From DATGEP01 sp035310125 (GTDB taxonomy: Bacteria > Chloroflexota > Ktedonobacteria > Ktedonobacterales > JADMIN01), in NCBI GenBank assembly GCA_035310125.1, contig DATGEP010000062.1, positions 1-64,000 on the forward strand: 64,000 bases of DNA, given 5' to 3'. Below, piece after piece: positions 33,240 to 42,048 of this stretch (positions are counted from its first letter, which is position 1; each line of letters starts with the position of its first letter). The translations under genes and the position numbers were made by a program. The notes below the pieces were generated by a model that made no database searches, was not told the DNA's origin, and saw only the letters and a list, made by a program, of their open reading frames with translations.

Positions 33240-35531
33240 CTACGCGGCCTGAAGCGGCTGGCGCTCCGCCTGAGTGGCCGGGCGAGGCTCGCCGGTGGCG
33301 CCGACGCGCACGGCGTCGCCATCCACGCCGAGAACGGCGGTCTGGCCAGGCTGTAACACGCCCGCCAGAATGGCGTCAGCCAGCGCATCATCAATGTGCG
33401 TCTGGATCGCGCGGCGCAGCGGCCGTGCGCCAAACTCCGCGTCGAAGCCTTCGCGCATCAGGAACTCGCGGAGGTCGTCGCCATACTCCAGCGCCATGCC
33501 TTGCTCCAGCAGGCGCTCACGCACCTGAGCCATCAGCAGGTCAACAATCTGGTGCAGCTCGTCGCGACCCAGCGCCGAGAAGACCACGATCTGGTCAATT
33601 CGGTTCAGGAATTCAGGCCGGAACGCACGGCGCAGACCCTCCATCGCTTTGGCCTTGCGCTGGGCGTCTTCCACCTCGGTCTCGTTGGAGGCCGTGCCCC
33701 AGCGCGGCGTAATGAAGCCGATGCTGGAACGCCTGATCTCCTCAGTCGCCACATTACTGGTCATGATGACCACCGTGTTCTTGAAATCCACGGTGCGACC
33801 CTGACCATCCGTGAGCCGACCATCCTCGAAGATCTGCAACAGCGCGTTGAAGACCTCGGGGTGCGCCTTCTCAACTTCATCGAGCAGGATCACGCTGTAT
33901 GGGCGCCGGCGGACCTGCTCGGTGAGCTGGCCCCCCTCGTCGTGACCGACGTAACCCGGCGGGCTGCCGAAGAGACGCGACACGGTGTGCGGCTCCATGT
34001 ATTCCGACATATCAAGCCGGATCATGGCATCCTCCCCACCGAAGAGCGTGGCGGCGAGCGCCTTTGCCAGCTCCGTTTTGCCAACACCGGTCGGACCCAT
34101 GAACAGGAACGAGCCGATAGGGCGGCGCGGATCTTTTAAGCCCGCGCGGGAGCGGCGGATGGCGCGAGAGACGGCGCTGATGGCTTCGCTCTGGCCGATG
34201 ACGCGCTTGCTCAGGTCATCTTCCAGGTTGCGCAGGTTCTTGCGCTCGCTTTCGAGCATCTGGCTGACGGGCACACCCGTCCAGCCTTCGACGACTTTGG
34301 CGATATCCTCCGACGTAACCAGCAAGGTTGCCACCTGCCCCGCCTTCGCCCGCGCCTCGTCCAGCTTGGTCTGAACTTTCAGCTCGCGCTGGCGCAGCTT
34401 CGCGGCCTTCTCGTAGTCCTCGGAAAGGGCTGCCGCCTCCTTCTGCGCCTGGATGTCGGCGATTTCGCGCTCCAGATCTCGGATAGCTTCAGGACCGAAG
34501 ATACCCTTTTCGGTAGCTTCCAGCCGTAGCGAGGAAGCTGCCTCGTCCATAACGTCAATGGCCTTATCTGGCAGGAAGCGGTCATTGATGTAGCGATCGG
34601 AGAGCTTGACGGCGGACTCGATGGCGTCGTCGGTGATCGTAACACCATGGTGCTGCTCATAGTTGGGCTTGACCAGCTGAAGCATGGCGGTGGCCTCTTC
34701 GATGGACGGCTCACCGACCTTGATCGGCTGGAAGCGGCGCTCCAGTGCGGCATCCTTCTCGACGTGCTTGCGATATTCGTCTAGCGTGGTCGCGCCGATG
34801 CAGCGCACCTCGCCACGCGCCAGGGCCGGCTTGAGCAGATCGCCCGCGCCGACAGCGCCCTCAGCGGCGCCCGCGCCCACGACGGTATGCAGCTCGTCAA
34901 TGAACAGGATGACCTCCGGGTTCTGGCGCACCTCTTCGAGGATTTGCTTGATGCGCTCCTCAAACTGGCCGCGGAACATAGCGCCTGCGACCGCGCCACC
35001 AATGTTCAGCGAGACGATGCGTGCGTTGCGCAGACTCGATGGAACGTTGCCTTCGACGATGCGGCGGGCGATGCCCTCTACAATTGCCGTTTTGCCAACG
35101 CCCGGCTCACCGATCAGCACCGGATTATTCTTCTGCCGGCGTCCCAGCACCGTCAGGACACGACGGATCTCCCGGTCACGCCCCCCGGCGGGATCGAGCT
35201 TGCCTTCGCGGGCCTCCCCCGTCAGGTCGCGTCCAAATTCGTCGAGGGTCGGCGTCTTGCTCTGCTTCGCAGAGGTGCGTTGCGCAGTCGCGGTGCCGCC
35301 CTGCTGCGGACCGAAGCCGAAGCCGCCGTTGCCGCCCATCATGCCAAAGAGGCCACCGGGCTGTCCCGCCAGGTCGCCCATTCCACCCGTGCCACCCAGA
35401 GGCCCAGCCTCACCACCGAGCAATTCCTCGGCGCACTGGCGGCAGAAATAATGTTGCTCGCGACGGCCATTCACGACCGAATCGAGGCGGACACGGGCGT
35501 CGTTCTTTTCGCAGCGTTCGCATTTCGGCAT
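33240..35531 (-). CDS. Clp ATPase with N-terminal zinc finger (ClpE/ClpC-like)
   Basis: 763 residues from the ATG at 35531 (GGAGAGAG upstream). The N-terminus is a four-Cys zinc finger (Cys4, Cys7, Cys30, Cys33: PKCERCEKN and FCRQCAEE), not the usual Clp-N repeats, followed by a Gly-rich linker. The first AAA domain has Walker A GEPGVGKTA and Walker B LFIDELHT. The middle domain is coiled coil (ADIQAQKEAAALSEDYEKAAKLRQREL). The second AAA has GPTGVGKTE and VILLDEVEKAHPEV. The C-terminus is the D2 small domain. It unfolds substrates for ClpP. The finger resembles ClpE. Confidence 0.93.
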   Translation of the reverse strand: MPKCERCEKNDARVRLDSVVNGRREQHYFCRQCAEELLGGEAGPLGGTGGMGDLAGQPGGLFGMMGGNGGFGFGPQQGGTATAQRTSAKQSKTPTLDEFGRDLTGEAREGKLDPAGGRDREIRRVLTVLGRRQKNNPVLIGEPGVGKTAIVEGIARRIVEGNVPSSLRNARIVSLNIGGAVAGAMFRGQFEERIKQILEEVRQNPEVILFIDELHTVVGAGAAEGAVGAGDLLKPALARGEVRCIGATTLDEYRKHVEKDAALERRFQPIKVGEPSIEEATAMLQLVKPNYEQHHGVTITDDAIESAVKLSDRYINDRFLPDKAIDVMDEAASSLRLEATEKGIFGPEAIRDLEREIADIQAQKEAAALSEDYEKAAKLRQRELKVQTKLDEARAKAGQVATLLVTSEDIAKVVEGWTGVPVSQMLESERKNLRNLEDDLSKRVIGQSEAISAVSRAIRRSRAGLKDPRRPIGSFLFMGPTGVGKTELAKALAATLFGGEDAMIRLDMSEYMEPHTVSRLFGSPPGYVGHDEGGQLTEQVRRRPYSVILLDEVEKAHPEVFNALLQIFEDGRLTDGQGRTVDFKNTVVIMTSNVATEEIRRSSIGFITPRWGTASNETEVEDAQRKAKAMEGLRRAFRPEFLNRIDQIVVFSALGRDELHQIVDLLMAQVRERLLEQGMALEYGDDLREFLMREGFDAEFGARPLRRAIQTHIDDALADAILAGVLQPGQTAVLGVDGDAVRVGATGEPRPATQAERQPLQAA

Positions 35532-35551
35532 GTTCGTCTCTCTCCAAATAT

Positions 35552-36034
35552 TCATTCAAAATGTGTCAACCCATCCCCCGCACCGCCAGCCTCAAGGTCT
35601 GAAGACTGGACTTTGGGGGGCCGGCCGCGTGGCCGGCGTGGTGGTAGGGTTTCGTCAAACCGGCGCAACACCTCATCGGCTTCAAAGGCATCGCCCGCGA
35701 GGACGAGATACGCTCTCGTCCAGAGCGTCGGGATGCGCGTCAGCTCGGGGAACTCATCACGGAGCACCCGCGAGGTATACGCTTTCACCTGACAGACGAT
35801 GTGGTGCGGGGCGACGGTTGGCGGCGCCTCCGCCGCGAGATACACCCGGTCGGGAAGGATGACCAGCCGGATTGGCGCGAAGTCCAGTCCCGCCGCCTTT
35901 TCGGCAATCAGGTCTTCCAACCGCCGCGCGACCTCGTTGATGAGGCACGGTTTCGCACGCATCGGCCCCCACACAAAGTGGTACGTTATGAGCCACTTCT
36001 GGGTTGCATTATCGTGTATATCCATCGCCTGCAT
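35552..36034 (-). CDS. Catalytically dead IS200/IS605 TnpA-like protein with AT-hook tail
   Basis: 160 residues (ATG at 36034, or 36025). The Y1 transposase fold is clear: WLITYHFVWGPMRAKPCLI, RLEDLIAEKAAGLDFAPI, LPDRVYLAAEAPPTVAPHHIV and LWTRAYLVLAG. The HUH motif, normally PDHVHL, reads PDRVYL (Arg63, Tyr65). The nucleophile Tyr of the C-terminal helix (RRYIExQ) is Phe126 in VLRRFDETL. Metal binding and DNA cleavage should therefore be lost. The tail RPRGRPPK is an AT-hook. It stops 20 bp before the Clp ATPase start on the same strand and shares the promoter at 36116. It looks like a domesticated DNA-binding protein. Confidence 0.8.
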   Translation of the reverse strand: MQAMDIHDNATQKWLITYHFVWGPMRAKPCLINEVARRLEDLIAEKAAGLDFAPIRLVILPDRVYLAAEAPPTVAPHHIVCQVKAYTSRVLRDEFPELTRIPTLWTRAYLVLAGDAFEADEVLRRFDETLPPRRPRGRPPKVQSSDLEAGGAGDGLTHFE

Positions 36035-36115
36035 CTACAGATATTCTAGCACCATCTGGAACAAATGTCCAGGTGCGGCGTGTCTAATGTGTATACGCGC
36101 TCGTCTCAGATACGG

Positions 36116-36124
36116 ATTATAGCA
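36116..36124 (-). promoter_or_regulatory. Extended -10 promoter of the TnpA-like/Clp operon
   Basis: The minus strand reads TGCTATAAT, a consensus extended -10, about 85 bp upstream of the TnpA-like start. No strong -35 is seen. Confidence 0.5.
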
Positions 36125-36173
36125 CACGCCATGCCAGAGTGCTAGCGAGTGGGGGGTGATAGAGATTTTCAGC

Positions 36174-37472
36174 CTACAGAGCGGCTTGGCGATGCGTCGT
36201 CGCCAGCTCGCGGAGCCGCCGTTGCAGAAATTGACGCTCGATCTTATTCTCGCAGAGCGCGAGAGCGCGGCGGTAGCCGGCTGCGGCTTCGTCAAGCCTT
36301 CCAGCCCGGCGCAGAAGGTCGGCGCGCGCCGCATGGTAGAGGTGATAGTGTTCGAGCGCCTGGCCGAGACATTGCCGGTCCAATATCGCCAATCCCTGTT
36401 CGGGGCCATCCGCCATCGCGACTGCTACGGCTTGGTTCAGCTCAATAACCGGTGAGGGCGACATGCTGGTGAGTCGCGCATAGAGCAGCGAAATCTGCTG
36501 CCAGTCGGTTTCCGCTGAACTTGCGGCTTGGGCATGAAGGGCGCTAATTGCCGCCTGAATCTGGTAGGGTCCGGGGCGATTCACAAGCAGTGCGCGATCT
36601 AGCAGCGCGATGCCTTCCTCTATCTCGCCGCGATCCCAGAGCGTCCGATCCTGATCTTCGAGCACGATGAGGTCGCCCGCCGCGTCCACGCGGGCCCGGC
36701 GCCGCGCGTAATGCAGCAGCATGAGCGCCAGCAAACCGAGCGCCTCTGGATCCTCATCAATCTCCGCCTGCTGAGCCAGTAGTGTCACCAGCACGCGAGC
36801 CAGCCGGATCGCTTCGCCGCATAGCTCGTGGCGGATCAGCGCATCCCCGGCCGCCGCCATGTAGCCTTCATTGAAGATGAGATAGAGCACCGCCAGCAAA
36901 CCATCCATCCGCTCCGGCAGCAAATGCGCGGGCGGCACGCGGTACGGGATGCCAGCATCGTGGATCTTGCGTTGTGCCCGCACGAGGCGTTGCGCCATCG
37001 TCGGAACAGGTACCAGGAATGCGCTGGCAACTTCAGCGGTGGAAAGTCCGCCAAGCGTGCGCAACGTCAACGCGACGCGCGCTTCCAGGACCAGCGCGGG
37101 ATGGCAGCACGTGAAAAGTAGCTTGAGGCGCTCATCGGGGATCGGTGTGGTCTCCTCGGCTGTATCGCCGATGCCATACATCACGTCCGTTTGTTCGTGC
37201 CTGGCCAGCTCTTCGAGGATGTCTCGCTTCCGTGCGAGCGTGCTGTCCCGCCGCAACCGGTCAATCGCTTTGCGGCGCGCGATCGCCGTGAGCCACGCCG
37301 CCGGATTGCGCGGGATCCCGTCGTCTGGCCAGCGTTGCAGCGCCACAACCACCGCGTCTTGCAGCGCATCCTCCGCGACGGCAAAATCCCCAAGTGCGGC
37401 GATCAGCGCGGCGAGAATCTGTCCTGACTCCCGGCGGAAGGTCTGCTCGACGATCTGCGCAACGGTCTCCAT
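36174..37472 (-). CDS. ECF42-type sigma factor with C-terminal TPR-like domain
   Basis: 432 residues. Region 2 reads GDFAVAEDALQDAVVVALQRWP, then NPAAWLTAIARRKAIDRLRRD. Region 4 reads LTLRTLGGLSTAEVASAFLVPVPTMAQRLVRAQRKI. A helical C-terminal domain of about 240 residues (EGYMAAAGDALIRHELCGEAIRLARVL and later AAAGYRRALALCENKIERQFLQRRL) is the TPR-like part typical of ECF42 (DUF6596). ECF42 factors usually sit next to YCII/DGPF proteins, as here. They lack a classic anti-sigma; the C-terminal domain is thought to control activity. Confidence 0.93.
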   Translation of the reverse strand: METVAQIVEQTFRRESGQILAALIAALGDFAVAEDALQDAVVVALQRWPDDGIPRNPAAWLTAIARRKAIDRLRRDSTLARKRDILEELARHEQTDVMYGIGDTAEETTPIPDERLKLLFTCCHPALVLEARVALTLRTLGGLSTAEVASAFLVPVPTMAQRLVRAQRKIHDAGIPYRVPPAHLLPERMDGLLAVLYLIFNEGYMAAAGDALIRHELCGEAIRLARVLVTLLAQQAEIDEDPEALGLLALMLLHYARRRARVDAAGDLIVLEDQDRTLWDRGEIEEGIALLDRALLVNRPGPYQIQAAISALHAQAASSAETDWQQISLLYARLTSMSPSPVIELNQAVAVAMADGPEQGLAILDRQCLGQALEHYHLYHAARADLLRRAGRLDEAAAGYRRALALCENKIERQFLQRRLRELATTHRQAAL

Positions 37473-37555
37473 CCTCCGCCTCCGCTGGTGCGATGGAAGT
37501 CTGGTGTGGAGTTGTCAGTAACCCCACACCAGACCGGCACGGAGAGTGCCTGGTC

Positions 37556-37900
37556 TCAGTCGAACTCCATGACCGGGCGCACTTCAATCGAGCCGGTGGC
37601 GGCAGCGGGAATGTGGGACGCGATCTGGATGGCTTCGTCCAGGTTCTCGCAGCTAACGAGATAGAACCCGCCTAGCTGCTCCTTCGTCTCAGCGAACGGG
37701 CCGTCGGTGGTGAGCGTTTTGCCATCGCGCAGCCGCACGGTCGTTGCGGAAGGGGTTGGCAGCAGCGCTTCGCCGCCGACGATCTTGTCCTTGAAGCGTT
37801 CTCCGAACGCATTGTAAGCCGCCATGATCGCCTGTTGCTCCGGTTGGCTCATTTGGCCTGCCGCCGAGTCATCGCCGTAGATCAGTAACGCATACCGCAT
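37556..37900 (-). CDS. YCII/DGPF-domain protein
   Basis: 114 residues from the ATG at 37900 (GAGGAG upstream). It opens MRYALLIYGDD and carries the DGPF signature TLTTDGPFAETKEQLGGFYLV, then EAIQIASHIPAAATGSIEVRPV. The fold is a ferredoxin-like dimer of unknown reaction. It is the partner gene of the ECF42 factor, 83 bp upstream of it on the same strand. Confidence 0.93.
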   Translation of the reverse strand: MRYALLIYGDDSAAGQMSQPEQQAIMAAYNAFGERFKDKIVGGEALLPTPSATTVRLRDGKTLTTDGPFAETKEQLGGFYLVSCENLDEAIQIASHIPAAATGSIEVRPVMEFD

Positions 37901-38048
37901 GCTGTGTCTCCTCTGCTCTCCATGAAGCGGGCGTCTGCCGGACACCCTACTATCGAATGTATGAGGTCGTCCGCCGGACGCACCTACAACGCGACGAGCC
38001 ATTTGCCCGTCAGGGAACGTCGAATGAGGGATGGCGGATTCGACATCA

Positions 38049-38981
38049 TCATGCCACAAGCGCTGCCACCAAAATGCTCGCGGCCAGCACCACACCGAAA
38101 ACGAGATGTAGCAAGGAGATTTGCTTCATGCCAGCGACGAACGCGCCGGGGTCGGTTGCCGTCAGCGACATGCGCACGATGGGCCACGCGAGCGGAAATG
38201 TGATCCAAACCGCTAGCGTCGCGAGCGGGAGCAGACCAGCTATGGCCGCGACGGTTGTGATCAGATACGCGCCAATAACAAGCGCCGATTGATAGCGCCG
38301 GCCAGCCAGCATCCCGAAGCGCACGACGACCGTGCGCTTGTTAACGGCTCTGTCGTCAGGATAATCGCGGAGATTGTTCATATTGAGGATGGCGACGACG
38401 AGGAAGCCGATAGGAACGCTCGCGGCGAAAGCGCCCCACGACCACGCGCGCGTCTGGACGTAGTACGCGCCCCACACCATCAAAAAGCCCATCGCCAGAT
38501 AGACCAGCGGATCACCCAGACCGCGTGCCGCGAGGGTGAAGGGCCGGGCGCTATAGAAGTAACCGATAGCAATCGCCGCCAGCCCAAAGAGGAGAATCTG
38601 CGGGCCGATCAGGACGATGAGGACAAGGCCCAAAAGGGCGGCAAGTGCGAACGAGCCAATTGCCCCGGTGAGCACCTGACCTGCCGTCATAGTGCCCTGG
38701 AAGATGACGGTGCTGGCGCCGAGGGATTGCTCGGTATCCAGACCGTAGCGGTGATCAAAATATTCATTGAAGTAGTTGACGCCTATCTGCAACAGAACCG
38801 AGGAGAGAAGGGTGAGCGCGAAGAGCAGCGATGAGAACCTGTGCTGGTAGCCGGCGATTGCAGTCCCGACAAGAATCGGACTGATTGACGCGCTGAGCGA
38901 GACAGGACGCGCCGTCTTCACCCACAGTTTCCAGCCTGCTGGCGCCGGCGTCGCATTTACCTGCTTTACCATGTGTAGCAT
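38049..38981 (-). CDS. menA: 1,4-dihydroxy-2-naphthoate polyprenyltransferase
   Basis: 310 residues from the ATG at 38981 (AAGGA upstream). A UbiA-family protein with about eight helices. The two Asp-rich prenyl-diphosphate sites are NEYFDHRYGLDTE and NNLRDYPDDRAVNKRT. It opens KLWVKTARPVSLSASISPILVG, typical of MenA. It prenylates DHNA to demethylmenaquinone, consistent with menaquinone use by EtfD and CO dehydrogenase. The type III PKS diverges from it across 154 bp, so an alternative aromatic acceptor is possible. Confidence 0.88.
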   Translation of the reverse strand: MLHMVKQVNATPAPAGWKLWVKTARPVSLSASISPILVGTAIAGYQHRFSSLLFALTLLSSVLLQIGVNYFNEYFDHRYGLDTEQSLGASTVIFQGTMTAGQVLTGAIGSFALAALLGLVLIVLIGPQILLFGLAAIAIGYFYSARPFTLAARGLGDPLVYLAMGFLMVWGAYYVQTRAWSWGAFAASVPIGFLVVAILNMNNLRDYPDDRAVNKRTVVVRFGMLAGRRYQSALVIGAYLITTVAAIAGLLPLATLAVWITFPLAWPIVRMSLTATDPGAFVAGMKQISLLHLVFGVVLAASILVAALVA

Positions 38982-39135
38982 TGCGTTCCTTCTATCCACA
39001 TTGCTCTGGATTCGCCGATCTTGTGAGCTAACTTCTCTCTGTCATATCTTGAGCTGGAACTACTCGCGGCGCAACCCGGCACGCGGCATGCGCACATGTA
39101 ACCTACGCCCATATAATAGGGTATCCGAAGTCAGG

Positions 39136-40263
39136 ATGAGCCATGCCTCCATCCTGTCCAGATTGGAGCCTCGTGTGGCCAATGCTGCCCGTATCATTTC
39201 TCTGGCTACCGCGTTTCCGCACCACCCATTCTCGCAAGAGTACCTCGCCAAGCGCGCCTGCGAGCGCATGCTGGGCGCCGGCTGGGAGCATGATCCTGGC
39301 CGCGCGGAGCAGGGCCGCCAGCTGATCCACTTGTTCGAGGCGACGCGCGTCCGCGAACGGCAATTTGCCGTGAATCTGCCCGACTATTACGCGCAGCCGC
39401 GTACAACCGGCCAGCGCATGGCAACATATGAGTCCGCCGCTCTCGAGCTCGCTGGCACCGCGTTCAGGGAGCTCGTAGAAGGGGATGCAGGGCGCAATCT
39501 CGCCGCGAGCATAAGCGATCTGATTGTCGTCTCATGCACTGGCTACACGGCTCCCGGCCTGGACATTCTGCTGGCTCGCGATTTCAGCCTGCCACGCGAC
39601 GTACGCCGTGTTTGCGTCGGGCATATGGGCTGCCACGGCGCGTTGGTGGGGCTTCGCCAGTGCCTGGGGGCTGTTCGCGCGAATCCCGGCGCTAGCGCCG
39701 CGCTGGTCAGTGTGGAGCTGGCGAGCCTACACTTCACGGACGCGCTCGACATGGAAGCGCTCACCGCGTACGCGCTCTTCGGCGACGCGGCAGCCGCCCT
39801 CCTCGTTAGCACTGATTCAGACGCCGATGGGCCGGAAATCGTGGATACGTATTGCGCCGCCGAGTTCGCCGCCGCCAACCAGATGTCCTGGACCATCACC
39901 GATACGGGCTTTGTCATGGGCCTCTCGCCGCGCGTACCAGTGACACTGCGCCGCACCGTCGCGGGCGTCATAGATAACCTCCTCACGCCGCATGGACTCT
40001 CCGTTGGCGACGTGAAGCACTGGATTGTCCATCCAGGCGGCCCAGCGATTCTGGAAGTCATCGCGGGGAAGCTGGAGCTCAGCGAGGAGCAGATGGCACC
40101 CTCATGGGATGTGCTGGCGCGCCATGGCAACTGTTCTTCCGCGACGGTGCTGCTCATCCTGAGTGAAGTCCTGCGCTCCGGGCGCGCCAGGCCCGGCGAC
40201 TATGGGGTGATGATGGCATTCGGACCGGGGCTGACGCTAGAGACCTGTCTACTTCGATTTTGA
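39136..40263 (+). CDS. Type III polyketide synthase (chalcone synthase family)
   Basis: 375 residues from the ATG at 39136; an upstream in-frame start at 38971 lacks conservation. The Cys-His-Asn triad is clear: CVGHMGCHGALVGLR, WIVHPGGPAILE and RHGNCSSATVL. The C-terminal MAFGPGLTLETCLLRF is the family signature (GFGPGLT). It condenses an acyl-CoA starter with malonyl-CoA to pyrones, resorcinols or similar. It lies divergent from the UbiA prenyltransferase and convergent with rnpB. The product cannot be predicted from this alone. Confidence 0.93.
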   Translation: MSHASILSRLEPRVANAARIISLATAFPHHPFSQEYLAKRACERMLGAGWEHDPGRAEQGRQLIHLFEATRVRERQFAVNLPDYYAQPRTTGQRMATYESAALELAGTAFRELVEGDAGRNLAASISDLIVVSCTGYTAPGLDILLARDFSLPRDVRRVCVGHMGCHGALVGLRQCLGAVRANPGASAALVSVELASLHFTDALDMEALTAYALFGDAAAALLVSTDSDADGPEIVDTYCAAEFAAANQMSWTITDTGFVMGLSPRVPVTLRRTVAGVIDNLLTPHGLSVGDVKHWIVHPGGPAILEVIAGKLELSEEQMAPSWDVLARHGNCSSATVLLILSEVLRSGRARPGDYGVMMAFGPGLTLETCLLRF

Positions 40264-40265
40264 TG

Positions 40266-40692
40266 GGCGGGTTCGAGGTGGCCGTAAGCCGAGTTCTGTT
40301 CCCCAGGTGCCTCGCGACGCCTGGAGTGGCAATCATCTTTCTAGGACGGCGATTGCCCGCCGCCTCAAGCAGCCAACCCGGGAGTGGACGGGCGAGCCAC
40401 CCGCGGGCGACCGGGAAGCCCGATCGCCACTCTCCCTATCTGGCCTTGCTCCGAATGGGGTTTACCTCAGCCGGCCAGTCACCCGACCGCTGGTGAGCTC
40501 TTACCTCGCCATTTCACCCTTACCGAGCGACAGTCAGACTGCCGCCTGGCGGTATGTTTCTGTGGCACTTTCCTTGGGGTCGCCCCCACTGGCTGTTAGC
40601 CAGCATCCCGCTCTGTGGAGCTCGGACTTTCCTCACGCGCGGCCCGTTGCCAGGCCGCGCCTGCGATTGCCTGTCCACCTCGCGCCCGCACG
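40266..40692 (-). ncRNA. rnpB: RNase P RNA, bacterial class A
   Basis: On the minus strand the conserved blocks occur in order: GAGGAAAGTCCGAGCTCCAC near the 5' side, GGTAAGGGTGAAATGGCGAG, GAGCTCACCAGC, TAGAAAGATGATTGCC, and the 3' ACAGAACTCGGCTTACGGCC. The ends GAGGTGG and CCACCTC pair as helix P1. Ends are approximate to about 5-10 bases. It is the catalytic RNA that matures tRNA 5' ends. A -10 (TATACT) lies just upstream. Confidence 0.95.
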
Positions 40693-40700
40693 CACCCGGT

Positions 40701-40706
40701 AGTATA
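40701..40706 (-). promoter_or_regulatory. -10 element of rnpB
   Basis: The minus strand reads TATACT, nine bases before the inferred 5' end of rnpB. No consensus -35 is seen at the expected distance. Confidence 0.5.
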
Positions 40707-40806
40707 TCATGATCTGACGTGTTCCCGGGCGACCTGCTCAGCTTCGACGAGGTATGTGGCGTCGCTCGCCATGTCAGCGAAAGCCGCATCAATGGCCGAG
40801 CGCAGG

Positions 40807-41811
40807 TTAATGGTGCTTCCAGCGGTGAACCGCCTCGATATAGCGGACCGTGCCGGTGCGGCCCCGCATCATCACCGAGTGCGTGCGGGCGCCGTGACTC
40901 AAATATTCGACACCTTTGAGCATCTCGCCAGTGGTGATGCCAGTTGCGGCGAAGGAGACATTGTTCGTGGTAATGAGCTCATCCACCGTGTAGATTCGTG
41001 CCATATCTACACCATCGCTTGCGAGCTTGGCGCGCTCTTCGTCACTGCGCGGCCAGATCTGGCAGAGGAGCTGACCCCCAATGCATTTGATGGCGGCGGC
41101 GGCCAGCACCGCTTCGGGGGCGCCGCCGATACCCATGTACACATCTACGGCGTGATATTCCTCCATCGCTGCCTGGATGGCCGCGGCCACGTCGCCGTCC
41201 TGAATGAGACGAATGCGCGCGCCAGCCGCGCGGATAGCTTCGATGATCTCCTTGTGGCGGGGACGGTCGAGCACTGTTACCGTGATGTCGTTCACGCCGA
41301 CGTCGCGGGCCTGCGCGATACGGTGCAGATTATCGGCAATGGGCGCGTCCAGATCCACCACCTGCGCGGCGGCGTGGCCGACGGCGAGCTTGCGCATATA
41401 GAAAACGCCTGGCGGCGCGGCGAACATCGTTCCGCGATCCGCGACGGCGACGACAGCGATGGCGCCGGGCAGGCCCAGGGCGGTTAAGCGTGTGCCGTCT
41501 ACCGGGTCAACGGCGACATCCACGTCCGGTGGCAGTCCATTGCCGACCTCTTCGCCGATGTATAGCATGGGCGCCTCGTCCTTCTCGCCTTCGCCGATGA
41601 CGACCACGCCGTGCATGTCCACGCCGTCAACCGCCTGACGCATGGCATCCACGGCTGCCTGATCCACCATTTCTTTGTCGCCGCGACCCATCCAGCGGCC
41701 AGCGGCATAGGCCGCTGCCTCGGTCACACGCACCAGCTCCAATCCCAGGTTACGCTCGCGTGTGCCCGCGCTTTCGAAGCCATTTTCGTCATGGGACTCT
41801 ATGCCTGACAT
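40807..41811 (-). CDS. glpX: Class II fructose-1,6-bisphosphatase
   Basis: 334 residues. It opens LELVRVTEAAAYAAGRWMGRGDKEMVDQAAVDAMR. The metal sites are GEGEKDEAPMLYIGEEVG and AVDPVDGTRLTALG. GIGGAPEAVLAAAAIKCIGG and the ATGITTGEMLKGV loop complete the family pattern. It hydrolyses fructose-1,6-bisphosphate in gluconeogenesis. It sits upstream of rnpB on the same strand. Confidence 0.96.
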   Translation of the reverse strand: MSGIESHDENGFESAGTRERNLGLELVRVTEAAAYAAGRWMGRGDKEMVDQAAVDAMRQAVDGVDMHGVVVIGEGEKDEAPMLYIGEEVGNGLPPDVDVAVDPVDGTRLTALGLPGAIAVVAVADRGTMFAAPPGVFYMRKLAVGHAAAQVVDLDAPIADNLHRIAQARDVGVNDITVTVLDRPRHKEIIEAIRAAGARIRLIQDGDVAAAIQAAMEEYHAVDVYMGIGGAPEAVLAAAAIKCIGGQLLCQIWPRSDEERAKLASDGVDMARIYTVDELITTNNVSFAATGITTGEMLKGVEYLSHGARTHSVMMRGRTGTVRYIEAVHRWKHH

Positions 41812-42048
41812 CGCTTGTCTCCCCTCTCACTTCACATCCGCGGCGCCGCGAATTCGGCGCGCGGTCGTATGACAGCGCGCGTGCCGTACCTCGCCCACCA
41901 CTCCGCCGTGACAGGCTCACCTGGCGTCTACTAGATCCCGCCTATCCGGTAATGTGACCTCTGGAGCGTGGAAAGTGCGTCTGACGCGCAGCAGCGCCAT
42001 CATTGCGATACGCCGCGCCCGTGTGGCCATCGCAACACGCGACACCCG

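Noticed and set aside
40307..40702. Open frames across 40.3-40.7 kb on both strands
   Set aside because: This interval is RNase P RNA; all its conserved blocks occur in order on the minus strand.
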